A stretch of DNA of 64,000 nt from an uncultured Erythrobacter sp. (GCF_947497915.1 NZ_CANMIJ010000001.1:989611-1053610), one strand, 5' to 3'. Positions 35,600 through 44,791 are shown, counted from the stretch's first letter. Notes: generated by a model from the sequence alone, not told the origin. Numbers and translations are program-made.

Positions 35600-36977
35600 A
35601 GGCTTCACGGAACCGTTTTACGACGCGCAGAGCGATGATGTTGAGCACCAATGTTACGAGGAACAGCGTAAAGCCGAGGGCAAAGGCGCTAAGATATGTC
35701 GGGTGATCGGTGCTTTGTTCACCGGTCAGCAGTTTGACGATTTGCACCGTGACGGTGGTCATCCGGTCAAGCGGGTTTGCGCTGAGATTGGCTGCGGTAG
35801 AGGCAGCCATCACAACAATCATTGTTTCGCCAATTGCGCGGCTGATCGCCAGCATAATGCCAGCGACGATACCGGGAAGAGCGGCAGGGAAAAGAACCCG
35901 CTTAATCGTTTCCGACTTGGTGGCGCCCATTGCATAGCTGCCATCGCGCATCGCGCTTGGCACGGCGGCAATGGAATCGTCAGCCATCGAAGAAACGAAT
36001 GGGATGATCATCACCCCCATGACGACACCGGCGGCAAGCGCACTTTCGGTTGAGGCGCCGGATATCCCAATCGCAACAGCGGCGTCACGGATCGCGGGGG
36101 CAACCGTTAGAGCCGCGAAATAGCCATAAACAACCGTCGGAACACCGGCGAGAATTTCCAGCGCAGGCTTCACCCAAGCGCGCAAGCGCGGGTTTGCATA
36201 TTGTGTGAGATAGATTGCGCTCATCAGGCCAAGCGGGATCGCAACGATCATGGCGATAATCGCGCCAATGAAGAGCGTGCCCCAAAAGAGCGGGATCGCG
36301 CCGTATTTCGCACCGTCTGGGTTGTCCGCACTGCTCATCGGGTCAGGGCCCCAGAACGTGCCGGTGAAGAAATCGATGGGCGAAACCATGCCGAAGAAAC
36401 GGACGGTCTCAAACACAAGGCTCGCGAAGATGCCAAAAGTTGTCAGGATCGCGACAAGCGATGCCAGCAGCAGCACGGCCATAACGGTGCGCTCAATGCG
36501 CGTACGAGCGCGGAAATCGGGGCGGATGCGCAGGAATGCAAAGGCTCCACCGGTGAAGCCGATCAGGATCGTGATTACAATTCCGATCAGGCTGTAACGG
36601 TCTAGCGCCTCACGGAATGGTTCAACAAATGGCTCTGCGCCGGCATTGAAGACGCCGGTCGCATTGCCACTGGCAACGGCGCGCGCTTCGGCAAGCCATG
36701 CTTCACGCTCAAAGCCAAATTCGGGCAGGCTTGCGGCGGCAGGGGTGGCCAAAACGCTTTGAGTCACAAGCTGCGGCGCAAGGAATAACCAAGCAACAAT
36801 GAATATCAGGACCGGAATGACGATCCAGACCGCGACATACCACGCATGATAAATCGGCCGCGCGACTGGACGCACTTCAGGATTAGCCTTTTGAAAGCTC
36901 CACGCCTTTGCGCGGCCAGCCAGCCAGCCTGCAAGACCCAGCCCGATGGCAATCAGTATGAGCGTGATCGGCGACAT
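35592..36977 (-). CDS. pstC: Phosphate ABC transporter permease PstC
   Basis: 461 residues. N-terminal helices and a periplasmic segment precede the permease core with MSAIYLTQYANPRLRAWVKPALEILAGVPTVVYGYFA, the EAA loop AVPSAMRDGSYAMGATKSETIKRVLFPAALPGI and AISRAIGETMIVVMAA. It is first of the pstCAB-phoU-phoB run and lies about 100 bases downstream of a PHO box on the phoR stop codon. No gene for the periplasmic phosphate-binding protein PstS is seen next to it. Confidence 0.95.
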   Translation of the reverse strand: MSPITLILIAIGLGLAGWLAGRAKAWSFQKANPEVRPVARPIYHAWYVAVWIVIPVLIFIVAWLFLAPQLVTQSVLATPAAASLPEFGFEREAWLAEARAVASGNATGVFNAGAEPFVEPFREALDRYSLIGIVITILIGFTGGAFAFLRIRPDFRARTRIERTVMAVLLLASLVAILTTFGIFASLVFETVRFFGMVSPIDFFTGTFWGPDPMSSADNPDGAKYGAIPLFWGTLFIGAIIAMIVAIPLGLMSAIYLTQYANPRLRAWVKPALEILAGVPTVVYGYFAALTVAPAIRDAAVAIGISGASTESALAAGVVMGVMIIPFVSSMADDSIAAVPSAMRDGSYAMGATKSETIKRVLFPAALPGIVAGIMLAISRAIGETMIVVMAASTAANLSANPLDRMTTVTVQIVKLLTGEQSTDHPTYLSAFALGFTLFLVTLVLNIIALRVVKRFREAYD

Positions 36978-37077
36978 TACCTAAAACCTGTTTCCCCTAA
37001 GGGCCGCGCGTGCGAATCTCTTCGAATCCAAGCGAGCCATAAGACATTTGTCCTGTGCCTTTGCGATGTTGAGGAAA

Positions 37078-37096
37078 TAAGACAATGCTATGACAA
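37078..37096 (-). promoter_or_regulatory. PHO box upstream of pstC, overlapping the phoR stop codon
   Basis: Read on the minus strand, TTGTCATA-GCA-TTGTCTTA forms two 8-base half sites with 11-base periodicity, like the E. coli PHO box (CTGTCATA repeats 11 bp apart). The phoR stop codon (37088-37090) lies inside it. It would let PhoB raise pstCAB-phoU-phoB transcription separately from phoR. Confidence 0.72.
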
Positions 37097-38329
37097 AACG
37101 TCGTTCGTTGTTTCTGGCTGCGTTGTTTCTCCGGCATCCGTGTCCGCAGATTGGGTCTCTGCAATCGGAATTCTGACGATAACGCGCGTGCCTTTGCCAA
37201 CGTCGCTTTGAATGTCGAGCCGCCCGCGATGCCGGCTCACGATATGTTTGACGATTGCTAGGCCAAGTCCCGTTCCGCCCGATGCGCGGCTGCGGCCAGG
37301 GTCGGTGCGATAAAACCGGCGAGTAAGGTGCGGAATTTGTTCCGGAGCAATCCCATCGCCTTCATCAACCACTGAAATACGGGCGTGATTATCACGCGCG
37401 AGATCAAGCATGACCTGAACGGAGGAGCCCGGAGAGCCGTATTTAAGGGCATTGTCGACAAGGTTGCGCACCAACTGTTCAAGCTGTTGCTTGTCGCCTT
37501 GAACGGATGGGTCGCTATTCAATGAGAGGTCCAAGCGATCCATCCGGTTTGTTCCCGCAGCATCGCAGGCCGCTCGCTCTACCAGAGGTGCCAGTTCGAT
37601 AATGTCGCTCGGCAGGTCGTGCTTCTCAGCCTCGATCCGTGAGAGGCTCATCAAATCGCTGATCAGGCTTTGCAGTCTTTTGCCTTCGCGCTCGATAGTA
37701 CTGAGAAATTTCTTTGATGTCGGCGTGTCGATGCTCTCTGCGCCTTCGTTCAACGTTTCTACATAGCCAAGGATAGCCGCGAGCGGTGTTCGCAATTCAT
37801 GGCTGGCATTGGCGACAAAATCAGTGTGCGCGCGGCTTATATCGGCTTCAGCGGTTTGGTTGATCAATTCTATCACGGCCATCTGGTCGTCCACCGACTG
37901 TCTGTTGATCTCCCAGATGTCCTGCCGCCGCACCAATCCGCGTAGAATCGCCCGGCCGTTCCTGTTTTTGCCGAGCAACGCGATTGCCTCTGGCTGGCGG
38001 AATGCCATGCGGGCGTCCTGTCCGATCATATGCTGACCCATCATCCGGCGTGCGGCCGCGTTGGCAATTGCGATAGTGTTCTTTTCAGTCACCATCATCG
38101 GCGTCGCCGAATTTTCGATCAAGCCGCGCATCGATTCGAGGCTGAATGACTTTTCGACGATCACCTTGGGAGCCTCGGGAGGTCCGCCTGCGACGATCAA
38201 CAAAGATCCAGTCCAAACTGCCAAAACTGCGAGCGAGATTACCGGGTCAAGGCCAAGCAGAATCATGGCGACAAATGTCACCACCGCCAGCATGAAACCG
38301 GCCATAGGGAATGTCTGCATATTGCCCAT
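37088..38329 (-). CDS. phoR: Phosphate regulon sensor histidine kinase PhoR
   Basis: 413 residues from the ATG at 38329; a TTG seven codons upstream and an ATG three codons downstream are alternatives, and none has a strong ribosome site. Two N-terminal membrane helices precede a PAS-like domain (SATPMMVTEKNTIAIANAAARRMM). Kinase motifs are the H-box ANASHELRTPLAAILG (His177), N-box LVRNLVDNALKYG, VVDEGDGIAPEQIPHLTRRF and GGTGLGLAIVKHIV. It should sense phosphate status through PstSCAB-PhoU and phosphorylate PhoB. It is encoded just after tRNA-Glu. Confidence 0.93.
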   Translation of the reverse strand: MGNMQTFPMAGFMLAVVTFVAMILLGLDPVISLAVLAVWTGSLLIVAGGPPEAPKVIVEKSFSLESMRGLIENSATPMMVTEKNTIAIANAAARRMMGQHMIGQDARMAFRQPEAIALLGKNRNGRAILRGLVRRQDIWEINRQSVDDQMAVIELINQTAEADISRAHTDFVANASHELRTPLAAILGYVETLNEGAESIDTPTSKKFLSTIEREGKRLQSLISDLMSLSRIEAEKHDLPSDIIELAPLVERAACDAAGTNRMDRLDLSLNSDPSVQGDKQQLEQLVRNLVDNALKYGSPGSSVQVMLDLARDNHARISVVDEGDGIAPEQIPHLTRRFYRTDPGRSRASGGTGLGLAIVKHIVSRHRGRLDIQSDVGKGTRVIVRIPIAETQSADTDAGETTQPETTNDVLS

Positions 38330-38395
38330 CGCAAAGCGCTCTATCGTCAAGCCAGGCAGCTTGGAAGCGTGTAGGGTGGAATTTTGGGGGAGGGG

Positions 38396-38427
38396 CCTTC
38401 TCTGCAGTATAAACTGCGTGGAGAAGG
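38396..38427 (-). other. Hairpin between tRNA-Glu and phoR
   Basis: CCTTCTC/GAGAAGG plus an inner GCAGT/ACTGC stem around an ATAA loop follow the tRNA-Glu 3' end by 5 bases. No T-run follows, so this may be a processing or weak termination structure. Confidence 0.35.
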
Positions 38428-38431
38428 GAGG

Positions 38432-38506
38432 TGGTGACCCCTACGGGAATCGAACCCGTGTTTCAGCCGTGAAAGGGCCGCGTCCTAACCGCTAGACGAA
38501 GGGGCC
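38432..38506 (-). tRNA. tRNA-Glu (anticodon TTC)
   Basis: On the minus strand the gene reads GGCCCCTTCGTCTAG at its 5' end. The anticodon loop CTTTCAC gives anticodon UUC, the T arm is ACGGGTTCGATTCCCGT, and the acceptor AGGGGTC is followed by A and an encoded CCA (38432-38434). The G2-U71 wobble in the acceptor stem is tolerated. Confidence 0.96.
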
Positions 38507-38597
38507 ACGCTCGTTGCGAGAGCGCGCATCTAGGGGGACGCAGTGAATCGGTCAAGCCTGTATCCGTGCTTTCTCGAAAAATTGTGGAGATACCCCC

Positions 38598-40379
38598 TTA
38601 ATCGGCGAAGGCGGCGTCTTCGAGATGGAGCTCGGCTGCGGGCCGCGGGCCCCAATCATCGATCTTCACGCGTCCCGCCAAATGGAACCGGCGGCCCTTG
38701 CTGCGATGCATCAGGGTTTGCGCCATTTCGGTTTCGGCTGCGCGGAAAGCGATGCCTTTAAATGAACGCCCATCATCGCCCGCTGCAATGATGCGTAGGT
38801 GGTCTTTGCCAACAATGTCGGCTTTCACGATTCGAACTGGCCCGACGGCAATACGCGGAGCCGGCCATCCCACTCCGTATGGGCCAGCGGTCTCCAATGT
38901 CGTCACCAATTCAGGGGTCAGCCCTCCTGCGGACAAGGACAGGTCGAGCTTCATAGATTGCTCCGTACGGGCACGGTCCACATCGCGCGCCAGCCTCGTG
39001 TCGAGAAATTCGGTGAATGCAGCCAAGTTCTCGCTGGGAATGGTCAGCCCTGCTGCCATCGCATGACCGCCGCCTGCGACCAGCAGTCCTTCTTCGCGAG
39101 CGGCGATGATTGCAGCGCCCAAGTCAACGCCGCTGATCGATCGGCCAGACCCTTTCCCTGTACCGTCTGCATCGTTGGCGATCACAATTGAAGGTTTGCC
39201 AGTTTTCTCTTTGATCCGGCCAGCGACGATCCCGATCACGCCCGGGTGCCATCCATCACCAGATACGACGTGAACGGCCATATTATGCTGATTGGCGAGC
39301 TGCGCTTCGGCGGCTTCTTGAACCTCCGCTTCGATTGCACGGCGTTCTTCATTGAGCGTTGATAGCTGTTCGGCAATCTCTCGTGCTTCCTCCGGGTCGT
39401 TGGTCGTCAAGAGCCGCACGCCGAGAGTGGATTCGCCAATCCGCCCGCCCGCATTGATACGCGGACCCAAGGCAAAGCCCAGATCGCTGGCCTGCGGCGC
39501 GCGTTTGAGGCGGCTTGCATCCATCAGGGCCGCCATGCCGATCCGATCGCGGCGGGTGAGTATTTTGAGCCCTTGGGCGACAAAGGCACGGTTCAAACCG
39601 TGGAGCGCTGCGACATCGGCAACGGTTCCGAGCGCTACCAGATCGAGCAAGGCCATCAGATTGGGCTCTTTGCGGTCTTCGAAATAGTTCTGCGCGCGCA
39701 GAGTGCGAACAAGGGCAATTGCCAACAGAAACGCCACGCCCACCGCGGCCAAGTGCCCGTGGCTGGCCGCAAGGTCATTTTCATCAAGCCTGTTCGGATT
39801 GACCAAGGCCACCGTCGGAGGAAGCTCCGCAGAGCATTTGTGATGATCGACGACAATCACATCGACATTGGCATCTCGCGCCATGGTCAGGGCTTCATAC
39901 GCCATTGCACCGCAATCCACGGTAACGATCAAACTAGAACCGCTTTCCGCCAGTTTGACGAGCGCTTCGCCGGTTGGGCCGTACCCTTCAAGCAAGCGAT
40001 CAGGGATGTAATAGCCAGCATCCAAGCCAAGTTCGCGCAGCAATTCGACGAGCAGCGCTGCACTGGTCGCACCATCGACGTCATAGTCGCCGTAGATGGT
40101 GACTTGTTCTTTGCTCACGATAGCCCTTGCGATCCGCTCTGCCGCCCGATCCATGTCTTGAAATTCAGACGGGTCAGGCAAGAAGTCGCGCATCGTTGGC
40201 GCTGCGTGTCGCTCAACATCGTCCTCTGCGACGCCGCGTGTCATCAAAAGCTGGGACAGGATATCGTTATCAAGGCTGTGCGTGTCGCCCAAATCCATAT
40301 TCCCGCCTCGCCATAACCACGCGCGGCCTGACAAAGATTGCGATACGCCAAGAACATGAGAGAGTGTGTGGGATGCCAT
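38598..40379 (-). CDS. recJ: Single-stranded-DNA-specific exonuclease RecJ
   Basis: 593 residues. RecJ is a 5'-3' exonuclease acting on single-stranded DNA in RecF-pathway recombination and repair. DHH-family motifs are visible: YGDYDVDGATS (motif I), IVTVDCGAMAYE, VIVVDHHKCS (DHH) and GRINAGGRIGESTLGVRLL. The DHHA1 part has GDGWHPGVIGIVAGRIKEKTGKPSIVI, GSGRSISGVDLG and the glycine motif AGGGHAMAAGLT. An OB-fold closes the protein. It is divergent from the flavodoxin-like gene. Confidence 0.96.
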   Translation of the reverse strand: MASHTLSHVLGVSQSLSGRAWLWRGGNMDLGDTHSLDNDILSQLLMTRGVAEDDVERHAAPTMRDFLPDPSEFQDMDRAAERIARAIVSKEQVTIYGDYDVDGATSAALLVELLRELGLDAGYYIPDRLLEGYGPTGEALVKLAESGSSLIVTVDCGAMAYEALTMARDANVDVIVVDHHKCSAELPPTVALVNPNRLDENDLAASHGHLAAVGVAFLLAIALVRTLRAQNYFEDRKEPNLMALLDLVALGTVADVAALHGLNRAFVAQGLKILTRRDRIGMAALMDASRLKRAPQASDLGFALGPRINAGGRIGESTLGVRLLTTNDPEEAREIAEQLSTLNEERRAIEAEVQEAAEAQLANQHNMAVHVVSGDGWHPGVIGIVAGRIKEKTGKPSIVIANDADGTGKGSGRSISGVDLGAAIIAAREEGLLVAGGGHAMAAGLTIPSENLAAFTEFLDTRLARDVDRARTEQSMKLDLSLSAGGLTPELVTTLETAGPYGVGWPAPRIAVGPVRIVKADIVGKDHLRIIAAGDDGRSFKGIAFRAAETEMAQTLMHRSKGRRFHLAGRVKIDDWGPRPAAELHLEDAAFAD

Positions 40380-40461
40380 GGGATAGCGTTACCTCATCGC
40401 ACGTGCAGGCGACAGGGCTGGGGCATTGACAATCGACAGGGCTATGATGATCGTTCGCACC

Positions 40462-40944
40462 ATGTCTGAGGCACCGACATTTCTTGTAATCTGGCACAGC
40501 CGAACCGGCGCGAGCAAAGCTATGGCAGAGGCCGTGGCTGAGGCCGGCGGCGCGCGCTTGGTTCGGGCGAGTGATGTGACGGCAGACATGCTGCTGTCGG
40601 CATCGGGGTATGTTTTCATCTGCCCTGAAAACCTTGGCGCCTTAAGCGGTGAGATGAAGGAAATGTTCGACCGCACATATTACCAAGCTCTCGAAAAGAT
40701 CGAAGGCCGTCCATTCGTTAGCATTATCGCAGCGGGGTCGGACGGCGAAGGTGCGCAGCGGCAGCTAGAACGGATTGTAACCGGTTGGCGTCTAAAACGC
40801 GTGATGCCGCGAAAAATTGTGAATTTTTCAGCACAAAGGGCCAAGGATATTTTGGCAGAAAAGACGGTTGAACAAGGCGTCTTGCAGGAGTGCCGAGAGA
40901 TTGGAATTGGTTTGTCGGAGGGCATAAGCCTTGGCGTGTTCTGA
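40462..40944 (+). CDS. Flavodoxin-like NAD(P)H-dependent oxidoreductase
   Basis: 160 residues from the ATG at 40462 (MSEAPTFLVIWHSRTGASKAMAEAVAEA). The phosphate-binding loop HSRTGAS after the first beta-strand, PENLGALSGEMKEMFDRTYYQ and SIIAAGSDGEGAQRQLERI give a flavodoxin fold with FMN. It could be a reductase or an electron carrier. It is alone, divergent from recJ. A TTG 36 bases upstream is in frame but lies in the probable promoter. Confidence 0.85.
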   Translation: MSEAPTFLVIWHSRTGASKAMAEAVAEAGGARLVRASDVTADMLLSASGYVFICPENLGALSGEMKEMFDRTYYQALEKIEGRPFVSIIAAGSDGEGAQRQLERIVTGWRLKRVMPRKIVNFSAQRAKDILAEKTVEQGVLQECREIGIGLSEGISLGVF

Positions 40945-41099
40945 TTTTCGCTTACCATCCGGTTAAAGAGTCTGGGGATTGAGGACTCGACGGTGATCAA
41001 ATTTCACGTCAAGATCAGGCAGTTAAAAATGCGCTTGCAAGGCTAAGGGGGTCTTGGACAATCACGCAGAACCATGAAGTTGCCGCCTCTGGGCTGCAT

Positions 41100-41879
41100 T
41101 TGCTGTTTGCGAGTGGCAAACGGCCCAGCAGAATTTTGCTGAAAGAGTTTGGCGACAACCAGCGCTCGACGGTGATCTCACATGATCCTTTGGCTGACGG
41201 AGCCTTGCAACTCGTTGCCGATGAAGGTGAGACTTTAAAAAGGTCCGTGACGGCGAAAGCGGATCAGACAGAGCAAGTTTGGGTCGAATTGCTGCGCGAC
41301 GGCCTAACATTCGACTTGTCCGGCATTGCTCCGGGGCCATGCTCGGCGATCCCGGAAATCGATCAGCGCTTCGATCTTGAGCAATCGCCAGCGTCGGCGC
41401 GGCTGGAGCCGCTCATCCTCGCCCCGGGCCAGCATTTGACTGGCGGCGAAGCGTCAATGCCTGTCGTCAAAACGTTGATGGCTCTCGCGTGTGATATGAT
41501 CAATCATTTCGATGATCTGGTCGCGGTGGCTTGGCAACCGGCGCGCAGCGTCATCGGTCGGCGTTATTTCGAATCCGTCGCCACGGCATGGCTTGATGGC
41601 GGCGCGTTTCCTGCGCTTGGCCTTACATCATTCCGCGAAACAAATGACGGCGCATTGCAAAGCGTCGGGCTCGATTTCTGGATCGGACAAGAACTCCGCA
41701 TCGAACCGCCGCTTTCGTCTGACAAGGTGGATGCAACTCGGCTTGGCGTGCGGATTATCAACCAGTTGGTGATGATCGGCGGGCTTGATCAAAGCGAGCG
41801 AGTGACCGCGCCTGACGGTTCGCGCCTGGTCATGAGGCCATCGCGAAATGGCAAATTTGTGCGAGTTTCACACGAATAG
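41100..41879 (+). CDS. Hypothetical protein, DUF4261-like C-terminal half; true start unclear
   Basis: 259 residues from a TTG, the only conventional start in this frame. The frame stays open and protein-like upstream to 40983 (through NALARLRGSWTI) without ATG or GTG. The best ribosome site (GAGGA at 40981, seven bases before GTG 40993) opens a frame that ends after 17 codons and would join this one by a -1 shift in the A5 run at 41025-41029. The C-terminal 150 residues (VAWQPARSVIGRRYFESVATAWLD, GAFPALGLTSFRE, LDFWIGQELRIEP) recall DUF4261 proteins, at low confidence. It is 3 bases from the AHH nuclease gene and may be its partner. Confidence 0.6.
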   Translation: MLFASGKRPSRILLKEFGDNQRSTVISHDPLADGALQLVADEGETLKRSVTAKADQTEQVWVELLRDGLTFDLSGIAPGPCSAIPEIDQRFDLEQSPASARLEPLILAPGQHLTGGEASMPVVKTLMALACDMINHFDDLVAVAWQPARSVIGRRYFESVATAWLDGGAFPALGLTSFRETNDGALQSVGLDFWIGQELRIEPPLSSDKVDATRLGVRIINQLVMIGGLDQSERVTAPDGSRLVMRPSRNGKFVRVSHE

Positions 41880-41882
41880 CAG

Positions 41883-42431
41883 ATGGCGCAGGGGGATCAC
41901 TTAGGACGTTCGCAATTCACGCTTTCGGGCGGTGCTTCGCGCAAGGTTATTCCGTTTCGGTCGGTCAATCGCAAACCTTCGTCCGGATATGATCCTGGTC
42001 TGCAACGCCATCATCTTTTGCCCCGGCAATTGCTCTCAAAAAGATGCTTTGGGCAGATGTTTGATTCAATCGGCAGGGGTCTGGTCGGGTTCGAGGATTT
42101 TCGCGCCAATGGCTTGCTGCTTCCGGCCAATGAAACGGCCACCATCCGGACGGGAATGCCGCTGCATCGCGGGCCGCACCGCCAATACAATGAACTGGTT
42201 ATCGAACGTGTCGGACGGGTCGAAGCGCGCTGGGTCGAAGCATCCGCAAGCGACGCCGAAGCGGCTTTAGTAGAAGCTCTGCTACGGCTCCGTCTCTTGC
42301 AATCCGCCTTGCGGCGGCGCCTGTTACAGCAGCGCCGCCGGTTGCTGCTCAATAGTAAGGACCCGCTCGGTTCCGGCTTTGACTTTAAAGAGCTTGATGC
42401 AATGGCCGAAACGCTTTGGAAGGCGACTTAA
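41883..42431 (+). CDS. AHH-family HNH/ENDO VII nuclease
   Basis: 182 residues. The core is an AHH nuclease: LQRHHLLPRQLL (catalytic His-His-x-x-Pro), then FRANGLLLPANE and PLHRGPHRQYNELV, which match the family's conserved N-G-x-x-L-P and H-R-G-x-H-x-x-Y-N motifs. A long Arg/Leu-rich helix follows (LLRLRLLQSALRRRLLQQRR). AHH domains are best known as C-terminal warheads of polymorphic toxins. Here the domain stands alone, without signal peptide or Rhs/PAAR/LXG N terminus. The gene follows the hypothetical protein by 3 bases and converges with the nitronate monooxygenase-like gene. Confidence 0.83.
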   Translation: MAQGDHLGRSQFTLSGGASRKVIPFRSVNRKPSSGYDPGLQRHHLLPRQLLSKRCFGQMFDSIGRGLVGFEDFRANGLLLPANETATIRTGMPLHRGPHRQYNELVIERVGRVEARWVEASASDAEAALVEALLRLRLLQSALRRRLLQQRRRLLLNSKDPLGSGFDFKELDAMAETLWKAT

Positions 42432-42447
42432 GCGCCGCTCGCCAATC

Positions 42448-43434
42448 TTAATCGCGCCATGCCGTGTAGTTCGAATTTTCGAGCAAACGCGCTTTGGCCG
42501 CGTGGTATTCGGCCTCCATCCGGGAGACCATGTCTTCGACTGTGCCGACAGTTTTGACCGCGCCGATGCCTTGGCCTGATCCCCAAATGTCTTTCCACGC
42601 CTTTGCCTTGGTGTTTCCGCCTGATCCGAAATTCATCTTCGACGGGTCGCTGACAGGCAAGTTTTCAGGGTCGAGACCGGCGTTCTCAATTGAAGAGCGC
42701 AGATAATTGCCATGCACACCGGTGAACAGGTTGGAATAGACGATGCCTTCGGCTGAGCCATCCACGATACCGTCTTTATATGCCTGATCGGCGTTTGCTT
42801 CTTCGGTCGCGATAAACGCGCTGCCAGCATAGCCAAAGTCTGCGCCCATGGCCTGCGCTGAAAGGATCGAACCGCCGTGCGCGATTGAGCCTGAAAGCGC
42901 CACCAAACCGTCAAACCACTCGCGGATTTCTTGCATCAGCGCGAACGGCGATTGCGTGCCAGCATGTCCGCCAGCGCCTGCAGCGACAGGGATAAGGCCG
43001 TCAGCGCCTTTCTCGATCGCTTTGTTGGCAAAGCGGTTGTTGATCACGTCGTGCATCGTGATCCCGCCCCAATTGCGGACCGCATCGAAGATCTCGGTGC
43101 GCGCACCCAATGATGTAATGACGAGGGGAACCTGCCATTTTTCGCAGGTGGCCATATCGGCCATGACGCGGTCGTTCGATTTATGAACGATCTGGTTGAC
43201 CGCAAACGGCGCGGCCGGACGGTCTGGGTTCTCGCGGTTATGCTTTGCCAGCTCTTCTGTGATCTGATGCAGCCATTCATCCAGCAATGTTTGCGGACGC
43301 GCGTTAAGCGCCGGAAAACTGCCGATAATGCCGGCCTTACATTGCGCGATCACCAATTCGGGGCCCGAGACAATGAAGAGCGGCGAACCGATCAGTGGCA
43401 GGCGAAGGCGATCAAACGGGGCGGGAAGGGGCAT
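42448..43434 (-). CDS. Nitronate monooxygenase-like flavin oxidoreductase (2-nitropropane dioxygenase family)
   Basis: 328 residues of an FMN TIM barrel. Motifs: LIGSPLFIVSGPELVIAQCKAGIIGSFPALNA at the N terminus, VAAGAGGHAGTQSPFALMQEI (phosphate/FMN loop), ALSGSIAHGGSILSAQAMGADFGYAGSAFIATEE. The family oxidises alkyl nitronates such as propionate 3-nitronate; other members are enoyl reductases. The start ATG at 43434 has AGGAGAG upstream. It follows the amidohydrolase gene on the same strand by 48 bases. Confidence 0.92.
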   Translation of the reverse strand: MPLPAPFDRLRLPLIGSPLFIVSGPELVIAQCKAGIIGSFPALNARPQTLLDEWLHQITEELAKHNRENPDRPAAPFAVNQIVHKSNDRVMADMATCEKWQVPLVITSLGARTEIFDAVRNWGGITMHDVINNRFANKAIEKGADGLIPVAAGAGGHAGTQSPFALMQEIREWFDGLVALSGSIAHGGSILSAQAMGADFGYAGSAFIATEEANADQAYKDGIVDGSAEGIVYSNLFTGVHGNYLRSSIENAGLDPENLPVSDPSKMNFGSGGNTKAKAWKDIWGSGQGIGAVKTVGTVEDMVSRMEAEYHAAKARLLENSNYTAWRD

Positions 43435-43482
43435 TCATCTCTCCTGAAAAACTTTGCCTGCGCGGTAAGTTGCAAATTGCAA

Positions 43483-44526
43483 TCAGGCAAGCACCTCTTC
43501 AATGCGGTAGAACCGACTTGCGTTCCCGGCAAAGAGCGCAGTTTTTTCGCTATCGCTTGCGCCGCTGGCGATGCGTTTGAATGCATTCCAGAGCACTGGG
43601 TAGGTGGCGCCCCAGCGATCGACCGGATAATTGCTTTCAAACATAGCCCGATCTGCGCCGAAAGCTTCGATGCATGTTTCGATGTAAGGCCTCCACAATC
43701 GGGCCAATTCTTCGGAACCAATGCCGGCCGCCGGGCCATCTTTGGGCAGGGCGCAATTGTGCATGGCAAGTCCGCCCAATTTCACCATCACATTTTCGCA
43801 TTTGCCCAGTTCGATAATGTTGCTGCGCCAGATATCGAAACGCTCCTCCAACTTGCCGGAATAGCTCGCCATACCCAGAGGGGTTCCGCAGTGATCAAGG
43901 CAGATAGGCGTGTCGGGAAACGCGCGGGCAAGGTCGATTACATCGGGAAGCTGCGGCTCCAATATCCACGCATCAAAACTCATCCCGCGTTTGCCAAGTT
44001 CGGCAAAGCCTTCGCGGAATGCCGTGTTTTTGTAGAGTTCCGGCGGCGCGTGAAATGGCGGGCCGAGTACGTCAGTATCCGCATCCCATGCGCCCTGATG
44101 GCGGATGCCCTTAAACCGGTCTGGCGAGGCTGCCTGCAATGCGTCGAGCACTTCGCCAGCAGCGGCTCCGAGCTGCAAATCGGCATGCCCAATGATTCCC
44201 GCGCAAAGCCGCGAATTGCCGTAAAGCCCGCTGGCGGACTGCGCCGCAACGCCGTTCACAAATTCGACTTCACCGACGGATTTCTTCGCGTCACCATAGG
44301 CCGCGTTGTAGAACGCGCCGCATTCCATAAACACCGTCGCGACAATGTTGTGGCCGCTCGCAACTTCGGCATTGAATTGATCGAACGTGTAATGCGCAAC
44401 AGGCAAAAGCGTCTCGATAAATCTATGGCGAGGCTCCGGAAACATCGGCAACATTGGTCGCAAATCCCAAAGGTGATGATGCGGATCAATGATTGGCAAA
44501 TCAGGTTCTAGGATGGCTTCGGTCAT
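43483..44526 (-). CDS. Amidohydrolase-2 family metal-dependent hydrolase
   Basis: 347 residues. The N-terminal metal motif is PIIDPHHHLWDLRPM; later catalytic-side motifs are GFAELGKRGMSFDAWI, PICLDHCGTPLG, and FESNYPVDRWG near the C terminus. This matches the PF04909 TIM-barrel group that includes lactonases and decarboxylases such as 4-sulfomuconolactone or pyrone-dicarboxylate hydrolases. The substrate is not evident. It is divergent from the DEAD-box helicase and precedes the nitronate monooxygenase-like gene on the same strand. Confidence 0.9.
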   Translation of the reverse strand: MTEAILEPDLPIIDPHHHLWDLRPMLPMFPEPRHRFIETLLPVAHYTFDQFNAEVASGHNIVATVFMECGAFYNAAYGDAKKSVGEVEFVNGVAAQSASGLYGNSRLCAGIIGHADLQLGAAAGEVLDALQAASPDRFKGIRHQGAWDADTDVLGPPFHAPPELYKNTAFREGFAELGKRGMSFDAWILEPQLPDVIDLARAFPDTPICLDHCGTPLGMASYSGKLEERFDIWRSNIIELGKCENVMVKLGGLAMHNCALPKDGPAAGIGSEELARLWRPYIETCIEAFGADRAMFESNYPVDRWGATYPVLWNAFKRIASGASDSEKTALFAGNASRFYRIEEVLA

Positions 44527-44791
44527 GCGCTTTCATTCTCCCAATGCGCAGGCTTTGCGCCTGTCGCTGTCTCGCGTGTCTCGGTGTGTGACACACTGAT
44601 CGCTAGGTGGAAAGCAGCGGCAGTTTTTGCGTTGCAGCATTTTTCACAAGCCAAACACGCAAATGTGGCCTATAGACGCAACAATCTTCGCGTGACCCGT
44701 GTGTCGCGCCCGCCAGCTTTCAATCATTCTGTCGGTCAATTTTTCCCGCTCCGCGCAAATGATGCGCGCGTGCGCAGCCAGAGTTTTATCT

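Noticed and set aside
41883..42431. AHH nuclease as the tip of a secreted polymorphic toxin.
   Set aside because: The gene is complete at 182 codons, with no secretion signal or Rhs, PAAR or LXG part, and no fragments of such genes nearby.
43183..44511. 442-codon plus-strand open frame opposite the amidohydrolase gene.
   Set aside because: The opposite strand has clear amidohydrolase motifs; this frame has none and its composition is that of a shadow.
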